A stretch of 64,000 nucleotides of DNA, from the NCBI RefSeq assembly GCF_027853245.1, contig NZ_JAPTZM010000007.1. One strand, 5' to 3'. Both the position numbers and the translations under genes were made by a program. This DNA comes from Atlantibacter subterraneus. Its GTDB lineage: Bacteria > Pseudomonadota > Gammaproteobacteria > Enterobacterales > Enterobacteriaceae. The notes beneath the pieces were generated by a model, which was not told the origin of the DNA, made no database searches, and worked only from the letters and a program-made list of their open reading frames with translations. This document shows positions 57,550 through 64,000 of the stretch, one piece after another (position 1 is the first letter of the stretch; every line of letters begins with the position of its first letter).

Positions 57550-59112
57550 TTGTCTTTTCGCCAGAACATAAGCAGAACGCTTGCGCTTGATACTTCTCTT
57601 GGCCGAACCCTGACGATTTTTATCGCCTGTTTGCTGATCGGCACCCTCGCCGCCAATATTTTATCGTTATACCTCTCCTGGGAACGAACCGTACAAGAGG
57701 CGGAAAGCGAGGCGATTAACCTGTCGATTTCCCAGGCCCGGCAGGCCGAAGATACTTTTTTGCAAACCGATCTGGCGCTCCAGCAGATCCGGCGCGCCGT
57801 GGGCAATGACGCGCCGGACGCGCGCTATAACTATCTGCTTTCCGACCTGAAAGACCGGTTGCCGCAGCTGCATGGCCTGTTTGTGTTTGATGCTCAGGGC
57901 AACTGGAAAAGCACCTCGTTTAACTACGCCCCGCCGGATGTGAATAACTCAGACCGCGAGTATTTTACTTATCACCAGCAGAACCGGCAGACGGGCACCC
58001 ATATCGGCCATGTGATTCGCAGCCGCACCACCGGCGACTGGATCATTCCCGTTTCTCTGCGCATTAACGATCCGGATGGGGCTTTCGCCGGGGTGATTCT
58101 GGCGACCATCAAGCTGGATTACTTTAAAAAGTTTTATGCTTATTTCGAAATGGGCAACAAAGATCTGCTGGCGTTACTGCTGCTGGACGGTACCGCACTG
58201 TATGTCCGCCCGTTTACTGAAACGGTGATCAACCGGAACCTCTCTTACAGCCCGCTGTTTAAACGGGAACTGGTGCGCGTGGACCAGGGGAGCGCCACCT
58301 GGCTGTCGGCGCTGGATGGCATTGTGCGCGTGTATGGTTTTGCCCGCATCGAAAACTACCCGCTGGTGGTGGTCGCCGGCTTCGATCGCTCTGCGCTGCG
58401 CCGCCACTGGGTGGAATCGAACCTTACCGACTGGCTGATTAACGTGCTGCTGCTTGCCGGGCTGCTGGTAATGGGGCGCGTGATGTTCAGGCAGGTACGG
58501 ATCAACAGCGACGACCAGCTTGAGATGTCACACCTGAGAGACGACCTGGTGAAAATAAACCAGACGCTCCAGACCATGGCGATGGTGGATGGGTTGACCG
58601 GCCTGGCCAACCGCCGGAAATTTGATATCGCGCTGCAACAGGCGCTGGCGGATTCAGCAATTACCGGAAAACCCGTTTCGCTGATCCTGCTCGATATCGA
58701 CTACTTTAAGCGTTACAACGACGCCTGTGGCCACGTAGCTGGCGACGCCTGCCTGCGTATCGCCGGAAATGTGCTGGAAACGGCGGCGCTGCGTACCGAC
58801 GACCTGGTAGCCCGCTACGGCGGTGAGGAGTTCGCCATTATCCTGCCAAATACCGCGGCGGAAGACGCGCTTAAGGTGGCCTGGCGGGCGGTGCGCAGGG
58901 TGAGCGATAAAAAAATACCCCATCCGGCAACGGATAATGAGGAGCATATCGTGACCATCAGCGCGGGCTGCTATTCGGTTACCGGCAGCGGTTCAGAACA
59001 GGATGTGGCGGCGCTGATCCAGGGCGCAGACCGCGCGTTGTATCAGTCGAAGAAGCAGGGGCGCAATCGCGCGACGTGCGGGTCGTGTGATGTGGATGCT
59101 GAAGGGGAATAA
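57550..59112 (+). CDS. dCache-sensor diguanylate cyclase
   Basis: 520 residues. Span at about 17-38, a periplasmic dCache sensor (about 40-285, with DLKDRLPQLHGLFVFDAQGN), a second span (about 292-310, WLINVLLLAGLLVMGRVMF), a short coiled linker, and a GGDEF domain. The cyclase site is intact (ARYGGEEFAIIL), the metal Asp is in LLDIDYFKRYND, and an inhibitory site RTDD lies five residues before the signature. The start is a TTG at 57550 with GGGAG upstream. It should make c-di-GMP and can feed PgaCD; the signal sensed is unknown. It is not part of the ureide operon, as a terminator lies between. Confidence 0.9.
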   Translation: MSFRQNISRTLALDTSLGRTLTIFIACLLIGTLAANILSLYLSWERTVQEAESEAINLSISQARQAEDTFLQTDLALQQIRRAVGNDAPDARYNYLLSDLKDRLPQLHGLFVFDAQGNWKSTSFNYAPPDVNNSDREYFTYHQQNRQTGTHIGHVIRSRTTGDWIIPVSLRINDPDGAFAGVILATIKLDYFKKFYAYFEMGNKDLLALLLLDGTALYVRPFTETVINRNLSYSPLFKRELVRVDQGSATWLSALDGIVRVYGFARIENYPLVVVAGFDRSALRRHWVESNLTDWLINVLLLAGLLVMGRVMFRQVRINSDDQLEMSHLRDDLVKINQTLQTMAMVDGLTGLANRRKFDIALQQALADSAITGKPVSLILLDIDYFKRYNDACGHVAGDACLRIAGNVLETAALRTDDLVARYGGEEFAIILPNTAAEDALKVAWRAVRRVSDKKIPHPATDNEEHIVTISAGCYSVTGSGSEQDVAALIQGADRALYQSKKQGRNRATCGSCDVDAEGE

Positions 59113-59113
59113 A

Positions 59114-59183
59114 GTCGGCCCCGGAAAGCAAAAAACCCAACCTTGCGGTTGGGTTTTTCTGAATTTGGTCGGTGATAGAGGAT
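59114..59183. repeat. 70-bp direct repeat, copy 1 (terminator plus tRNA-Pro 3' end)
   Basis: Identical base for base to 59282-59351, 168 bp away. It contains the terminator hairpin (AAACCCAACC/GGTTGGGTTT) and the last 18 bases of the tRNA-Pro gene as read on the minus strand. Confidence 0.9.
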
Positions 59184-59263
59184 GACTCGCCGCTGCGCGG
59201 CTCGCCCTGCGGGCCGTTGCTGCGCAACGTTGTCTCGCTGCGCTCGACTCGAACCTCCTGCCC
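59166..59263 (-). pseudogene. Broken partial tRNA-Pro copy with an inserted GC-rich element
   Basis: On the minus strand GGAGGTTCGA (T arm) and TCCTCTATCACCGACCA (3' end of tRNA-Pro) are separated by about 65 bp of foreign, GC-rich sequence rich in inverted repeats. The insert is flanked by short direct repeats GACTCG (59184-59189 and about 59246-59251). The left half of the tRNA is missing, so it is not functional. Confidence 0.65.
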
Positions 59264-59281
59264 CCGGAGGTTCAAATCCTC

Positions 59282-59410
<129 letters not shown>

Positions 59411-59462
59411 AATTGCGGGGCGCATCTTACTGCCGCACACCCCAACCGTCAATCCCTTAATC

Positions 59463-59484
59463 AAAAAAAGCCATCCGATCGGCT
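59463..59484 (-). terminator. Terminator of eptB
   Basis: On the minus strand AGCC and GGCT enclose eight bases and are followed by seven T. Short stem, but the T-run is strong. Confidence 0.6.
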
Positions 59485-59499
59485 GAAAAGCCAGCAACC

Positions 59500-61176
59500 T
59501 TACTTCCCTTCCGGGACGTGACACCAGTTGTTGTTCTCATTAATGCCGCCGTTCGGCGAGGTGTAGCCCAGGCAACCCATGATGGTATCGTACAGCTCCA
59601 CGTGGCGACGCGGCACTTTCATCTCCGCCTGCTGCTTGAGGTGCTGGAACGAACGCTGGTGATCCGGATTCTCCAGATATTTGTCCGACATCCAGACCAT
59701 CATCGGCACGCGGAACTGTTCCGGCGGTGCAATGTTGCGCGGCGTGCCGTGCAGATGCTCTTTCTCGTTGATGGATTCGCCATGGTCCGCCGCGTAAAAC
59801 ACAATCGCTTTCTTATCACGCAGTTGATCAATCACGTCATCAATAAAGCTGTCGACATAAAGCACGGTGTTGTCGAACGCATTGACCAGTTGTTGTTTGC
59901 TACAGTCTTTATCAATACCCATACACTCCGGCTGGAATTTGGCGAAATCACGGGTATAACGCTGAACATAGTTATAATGCGATCCCTTGGTATGCAGAAT
60001 AATCATGTGCTTGCCGTTCGGATGCTGGGCGAGAGAATTCTGCATTTCGTTAACCAACAGCATGTCGTCCACCTGCTTGCCGCGGTTGCGCGGCTCTGCG
60101 CCAATTTGCTCGCGGTAAGCGATGTTATCCGCCATGGTGTTGCTGTAAAACCACAGTTCGCTTTGCATCGCCAGTACGTCGGCGCTAAAACCCAACTGCT
60201 TCAGTACCGCAAAGACGTTTTGCTCTTTCAGGGTACGCTGCGGGTTATCTTCCGCCCCACCCTCGCGCACAAACATGCAGCGCAAAGAGAGCTTGGTCGC
60301 GGTGTCGCAGGAATAGCCCCGGAAAGCCACCAGGTTCTTCTCTTTCGCGAGTTTCGGCGTGGTATCGCGTTCATAACCCAGCATACCCATATGATCCCAG
60401 CGGGTAGTTTCACCGATGATAAACACCATGTAGGTATCATCAATATCCGCAGGTGCCTGATAGCTGTACTTCTTTGCCGGGTTGATCAGCGATTTATTAT
60501 CGTTGGATTCATCCACCTGCGCCCAGGCATACAGGCCCAGCGCTGACAGCCAGTTAGACGGCAGATAGGAGTTTGCGACGACACCACCGTAGCTCGGCAT
60601 ATCCACGCCGGAGCTACGCTCAACGCGTTTTTGCTGCATATCCAGCAGGCGAATCGGCGCCCAAACCAGCAGGCCCGCCATCACCACGATGCCCGCGCTG
60701 CGCAGCCGAACGCCGCGCGTGGTGAGCTGTTTCCACAAAGTGTCATCGCAGCGGTTAAACCAAATCAACCACAGCGGAACCGCACTCACCAGCGCCATCC
60801 AGACGAAGAATCCCCAGCCGACCACCTCTTTGGATAAATCAATATCCGTGGTCATCACCGAGGCGATAATGCCGTAGCCAATGACCACATTCAGGAAGGT
60901 CATGTAGTAACTTGCGCCAGACGAGAATAATACAATCAATGTGGTGAGGACTTTCCAGGCGCGCCGCCCCAACAGTGAAAGAATGCGCAACAGGAAAAAG
61001 GTGACTAATACCGTGCCGACCAGCTCCACGACGGCTGAAATTCCTTTTATGGCGGTAAAGTTTTGAGCGTATCCGTCAAAGCGACGGATAAATACCGCGC
61101 AATTTAAAAACAGGCCGATGTAGACCGCAATCAGAAAGCTCAGTTTCTGATGCGACATCGAATTCAGGTATTTCAT
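59500..61176 (-). CDS. eptB: Kdo phosphoethanolamine transferase EptB
   Basis: 558 residues from the ATG at 61176 (MKYLNSMSHQKLSFLIAVYI); the upstream in-frame extension is not conserved. Five N-terminal spans, then a periplasmic sulfatase-fold domain. The catalytic Thr is in FIIGETTRWDHMGMLGYERD and the zinc motif in FYAADHGESINEKEHLHGTP. It adds phosphoethanolamine to the outer Kdo of LPS. In E. coli it depends on RpoE and calcium and is repressed by the sRNA MgrR; no binding site was identified here. Confidence 0.96.
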   Translation of the reverse strand: MKYLNSMSHQKLSFLIAVYIGLFLNCAVFIRRFDGYAQNFTAIKGISAVVELVGTVLVTFFLLRILSLLGRRAWKVLTTLIVLFSSGASYYMTFLNVVIGYGIIASVMTTDIDLSKEVVGWGFFVWMALVSAVPLWLIWFNRCDDTLWKQLTTRGVRLRSAGIVVMAGLLVWAPIRLLDMQQKRVERSSGVDMPSYGGVVANSYLPSNWLSALGLYAWAQVDESNDNKSLINPAKKYSYQAPADIDDTYMVFIIGETTRWDHMGMLGYERDTTPKLAKEKNLVAFRGYSCDTATKLSLRCMFVREGGAEDNPQRTLKEQNVFAVLKQLGFSADVLAMQSELWFYSNTMADNIAYREQIGAEPRNRGKQVDDMLLVNEMQNSLAQHPNGKHMIILHTKGSHYNYVQRYTRDFAKFQPECMGIDKDCSKQQLVNAFDNTVLYVDSFIDDVIDQLRDKKAIVFYAADHGESINEKEHLHGTPRNIAPPEQFRVPMMVWMSDKYLENPDHQRSFQHLKQQAEMKVPRRHVELYDTIMGCLGYTSPNGGINENNNWCHVPEGK

Positions 61177-61390
61177 GCAAAGCCCCTGGAACAGGTACAA
61201 AATTCTCTGACCCGTTACCGGGCGTCGAGTTCTAACAACCAACAAATCACCAGATAAACGGGAACAATCCTGGTGAGAGCGCGGCTAGTAGACCATAACG
61301 GCCAGAAAAAGTTGTGCTGAGTTAGCATTCAGGTGGTTAATTTACAAATTAATGCTACTAAAACCGCAGAATGAAGCGGGGCAGACATAA

Positions 61391-61421
61391 AAAATGCCGC
61401 TCCGGTAGTCCGGGGCGGCAT
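61391..61421 (-). terminator. Terminator of yhjX
   Basis: On the minus strand ATGCCGC pairs with GCGGCAT, with a further inner CCGG pair, and a TTTTTT run follows. Confidence 0.85.
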
Positions 61422-61439
61422 GGTGGTCTGTAAAACGAC

Positions 61440-62648
61440 TCAGGCGTGGGCGTGTTTGAGCACCTGCCGTTGCGGCTGGCGGATAGTCGTGGACAGCGCC
61501 AGCGAGACAATCAACAGCGCGAAAATCACGCAGAAGGTGATATAGAAGCCGCCAAACAGCGAGGCGATGGCGGAACCGCAAATGCTGCCGATACCGAAGC
61601 CCAGGTAAATCACGCCGTAGTTTTTCGCCAGGTTGTTCAGGCCGAAGAACTCGCTGACCAGCGACGGGTACACGGTGATGGTGCCGCCGAAGTTAAAGGC
61701 CACACAGGCAATAGCGGCGAAGAAGGTTATTTCATTCAGCGGCGCGAACAGCAGCGCAGCCATGCCCACCAGGGAGATCACCTGGCCGATGGTGATAACG
61801 CGGATACGTGACATTTTATCGGACAGGATCCCCAGCACCAGACGACCGCTAAGGTTGGCGATGGAAATCACCGTGACGGCATTCGCTGCGGAGGCCACAT
61901 CCAGATTCACCAGATTTTGGGCGATGTCTTTCGCCACGCCAATCACGTACAGGCCGCTCATGCAGGCAGTCAGGAACATGGTCGCCAGCATCCAGTATTG
62001 CGGTTTGCGCATGGATTCTGCGAGGGTGAAATCATTGCTGGTCACGCCGTTCACCGACTGTACCGGTTGGTTCGGCGCATCGGTCATCAGCATCGCGCCG
62101 AATACCACCATCACCAGGGCAATCGCGCCCCAAATCATGAAGGTGTGCTCAAGGCCGACGCTGGCCAGCAGGTGGCTGTCGATAAATTTAAAACCGAGGC
62201 TGCCAAGACCGTAAGCACCGATAGACAACGCGGAAATCAGGCCTTTGCGCTCCGGGAACCATTTCACGCAGTTGGAGAGCGTCAGCAGATAGCCTGCGCC
62301 ATCCGCCAGACCCACCAGCACCCCGGCGCTCAGCCACAGCATCATCAGGTTACTGGAATGGGCAGTGAGGAAGAAACCCAGGCCGAGCAGCAGGCCGGAA
62401 GCGATGGTCACGCGGCGCACGCCGAAACGCTCCTGCAGTTTCCCGGCGACCGAGGACGAAATCGCCAGGCCAAGGCTCAGCAGACCGAAGGAGAACGCCA
62501 CCTGACTGATGGGCACATCCAGCTTTTCGGAAAGCGCGCTATTAAACAAACTCCAGGTATAGACAGAACCCAGCGCAAACTGAGTCACGATAGTGCCGAA
62601 GAGGGTAAGCCAACGGGTACGATTTTGCAGGGCGTTCATGGCAGTCAT
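61440..62648 (-). CDS. yhjX: Pyruvate-inducible MFS transporter YhjX
   Basis: 402 residues, 12 spans of the oxalate/formate antiporter-like MFS branch: TLFGTIVTQFALGSVYTWSL, LSLGLAISSSVAGKLQERFG, GVLVGLADGAGYLLTLSNCV and FGLNNLAKNYGVIYLGFGIG. In E. coli it is the only known target of the pyruvate-sensing YpdA/YpdB (PyrSR) system. The start at 62648 and an alternative three codons later are equally good. Repeats matching the YpdB site lie 62-123 bp upstream. Confidence 0.94.
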   Translation of the reverse strand: MTAMNALQNRTRWLTLFGTIVTQFALGSVYTWSLFNSALSEKLDVPISQVAFSFGLLSLGLAISSSVAGKLQERFGVRRVTIASGLLLGLGFFLTAHSSNLMMLWLSAGVLVGLADGAGYLLTLSNCVKWFPERKGLISALSIGAYGLGSLGFKFIDSHLLASVGLEHTFMIWGAIALVMVVFGAMLMTDAPNQPVQSVNGVTSNDFTLAESMRKPQYWMLATMFLTACMSGLYVIGVAKDIAQNLVNLDVASAANAVTVISIANLSGRLVLGILSDKMSRIRVITIGQVISLVGMAALLFAPLNEITFFAAIACVAFNFGGTITVYPSLVSEFFGLNNLAKNYGVIYLGFGIGSICGSAIASLFGGFYITFCVIFALLIVSLALSTTIRQPQRQVLKHAHA

Positions 62649-62709
62649 CTCATCCAGAAAGGGAAAGTTATCTGCCTGTAAGCCTAACGAAAGCCCTTCA
62701 AACCAGGGG

Positions 62710-62771
62710 GTGAAACGCCATGAAGTGCCGTAATTGCGGAATGAACTGCCGCGAGACGGGAATGAAACGCC
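62710..62771 (-). promoter_or_regulatory. Array of YpdB(PyrR)-like operator repeats upstream of yhjX
   Basis: On the minus strand GGCGTTTCAT (62771-62762), GGCAGTTCAT (62750-62741) and GGCACTTCAT (62729-62720) recur every 21 bp, that is, with 11-bp spacers. A fourth GGCGTTTCAC (62719-62710) follows directly. The E. coli site is GGCATTTCAT-N11-GGCATTTCAT. A 9-bp inverted repeat (ACGGGAATG/CATTCCCGT, 62756-62788) overlaps the distal copy and may be the yhjY terminator. Confidence 0.85.
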
Positions 62772-62813
62772 TTGTATTCCATTCCCGTTTCGCTTCTGGA
62801 AAGCGGTTTTTAG

Positions 62814-63527
62814 TTAAAAACGGGCATTCACACCGAGGTTATACGACGTCATATCCCCGGCCATAATTCCTTCAGACTGGGAAAATGAGGCATAGGCCGC
62901 GAGATTTTTATTCAGCGGCATATCAGCACCCACCGTGACGTCCATCCAGTTGCCATATTGATTCGCGGCAGGCACGGCATGCATACCCGACTGGGATTTC
63001 CAGACGTTTTCACCGTACTGCTGGTTGTAGCTCACCTGCGCCCACGGACGCACATAGCCGAAGGACGAATCAACCCGCCAACCCAGCGTGCTGACACTGG
63101 CATGCCAGAGCTGGTCTGCGCCGCCCGAGCGCCCCACGCTGTCGCCATAGTCATTGAACATCGACGCAGTACTGCCGTCCCAGTGCCAGGACGCGACTGG
63201 CCCGGTGGTCACATTTTTGTATACCGGGATCGCCAGCCCGACGCCCAGCGTAGACGGCTGCGTGGTATAGCTGTTTTGTGATGAAGTGATAAGGTTAAAA
63301 CCCGACGAATAGGCCATATCCAGCGGCGCGTTAAGGCGTTCCGCCAGAATGTCGTTGTAGTCGGGTTGGTGATCGCTGTCCCAGGTATAGCGCTCAAACG
63401 TATTACTTTCAGGGTCATCAACGCTATATTCTTGCTGCCAGGCGAAAGCACCTTGTGAACAAATGCAACACGCAAAAATCGCCACACTGCTTAACGTGCG
63501 GCGGCCACTACCTATAGTTGTCATCAT
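62814..63527 (-). CDS. yhjY: YhjY, autotransporter-type outer-membrane barrel protein
   Basis: 237 residues. Signal peptide (SSVAIFACCICSQGAFA) and a beta-barrel domain with alternating strands ending in F (SYNLGVNARF). It corresponds to YhjY, described as a lipase-like or autotransporter-beta protein with only the barrel and a short N-terminal part. The mature N-terminus (WQQEYSVDDPESNTFERYTW) gives no enzymatic motif. Between yhjX and tag, the usual order. Confidence 0.88.
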   Translation of the reverse strand: MMTTIGSGRRTLSSVAIFACCICSQGAFAWQQEYSVDDPESNTFERYTWDSDHQPDYNDILAERLNAPLDMAYSSGFNLITSSQNSYTTQPSTLGVGLAIPVYKNVTTGPVASWHWDGSTASMFNDYGDSVGRSGGADQLWHASVSTLGWRVDSSFGYVRPWAQVSYNQQYGENVWKSQSGMHAVPAANQYGNWMDVTVGADMPLNKNLAAYASFSQSEGIMAGDMTSYNLGVNARF

Positions 63528-63706
63528 TATGCGACTCCAGAAAGAGCCAAAATCCGGCGTTTTTTATTTTTTTGCCTGAGTGAGAGGCTTATTCCCCGAA
63601 TAATTTGCGCAACGGTGGCTTGAATTACGAAGGGTATAGCCCTGAATTAACTATTGTCTTTTTCACTCAGACGTCAAGTAGGGTGACTCAAAAAGAGGGA
63701 TATTTT

Positions 63707-64000
63707 ATGCAGCGTTGTGGATGGGTGACTCAGGACCCACTGTATCTTGCGTATCACGATAACGAGTGGGGCATCCCGGAAACCGACGGCCAGAAGCTGT
63801 TTGAGATGATCTGCCTGGAAGGACAGCAGGCCGGGCTCTCGTGGATTACGGTACTGAAGAAGCGCGAAAACTATCGCCGCTGCTTTCACCAGTTCAACCC
63901 TGCTGCCGTTGCGCAGATTCAGGCCGAAGACGTAGAAACGCTGCTTCAGGACGCGGGCATTATTCGCCATCGCGGCAAAATCGAAGCTATCATCAATAAC
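63707..64000 (+). CDS. tag: 3-methyladenine DNA glycosylase I (5' part)
   Basis: 98 codons are in the window, up to its right edge. MQRCGWVTQDPLYLAYHDNE and WGIPETDGQKLFEMICLEGQ, then QAGLSWITVLKKRENYRRCF are highly typical of Tag; the N-terminal Cys and His belong to the zinc snap of the family. It removes 3-methyladenine from DNA constitutively. The catalytic HhH part is incomplete here. It is divergent from yhjY. Confidence 0.96.
   Translation, partial: MQRCGWVTQDPLYLAYHDNEWGIPETDGQKLFEMICLEGQQAGLSWITVLKKRENYRRCFHQFNPAAVAQIQAEDVETLLQDAGIIRHRGKIEAIINN

Overview
The window reads as an ordinary chromosome segment of a motile member of the Enterobacteriaceae, close to Enterobacter, Klebsiella, Leclercia or Kosakonia. 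The evidence is the GC-rich coding sequence, the E. coli-like housekeeping blocks (gor-rlmJ-prlC-rsmJ, kdgK-pdeH-yhjG-yhjJ-dctA-pdeK, dppABCDF, proK-eptB-yhjX-yhjY-tag) and a perfect flagellar sigma-28 promoter in front of pdeH. The species cannot be named from the sequence alone.

Layout. 1-7 kb holds a partial GNAT gene, a HEPN-domain membrane protein, a P1-family peptidase, a MipA/OmpV outer-membrane protein, and a two-gene operon pairing a MASE1-PAS membrane sensor with a membrane protein fused to a predicted papain-like domain. 7.3-12.2 kb is a redox and stress block: a YciE-type ferritin-like protein, manganese catalase KatN, a double-cubane-cluster reductase with its ATP-dependent activator and a DUF3343 protein (YjiM/YjiL type), and a MarR-GNAT fusion regulator. 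12.2-16.8 kb is a pentose-glycan utilisation unit (GH127 beta-L-arabinofuranosidase, GPH symporter, divergent AraC regulator). 16.9-31.4 kb is conserved core.

From 31.4 kb the window departs from the E. coli map. The place between pdeK and dppF that carries cellulose synthesis (bcs) in E. coli is occupied here by pgaABCD for poly-N-acetylglucosamine. It is followed by a small accessory island with VapBC, two orphan or phage-like genes and a tripartite HipB-HipS-HipT toxin-antitoxin system. dppABCDF then returns to the core order.

The most unusual part is 48.8-57.4 kb. An AllS-like LysR regulator and a divergent AllH-like gene sit beside an operon for a biuret-hydrolase-like amidohydrolase, FdrA/AllF, AllG, a carbamate kinase, a free-standing allophanate-hydrolase C-terminal domain and an NCS2-type permease. 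The gene set suggests ATP-yielding breakdown of biuret or a related ureide: import, deamination, phosphorolysis to carbamoyl phosphate, then carbamate kinase. No substrate is proven by sequence.

The right end holds a diguanylate cyclase, tRNA-Pro(CGG) with a broken partial tRNA copy and duplicated terminator downstream, eptB, yhjX with an array of YpdB-like operator repeats, yhjY, and the first part of tag. Cyclic-di-GMP is a recurring theme: pdeH, pdeK, a diguanylate cyclase, a MASE1 protein and the c-di-GMP-dependent PgaCD synthase all lie in the same 64 kb.
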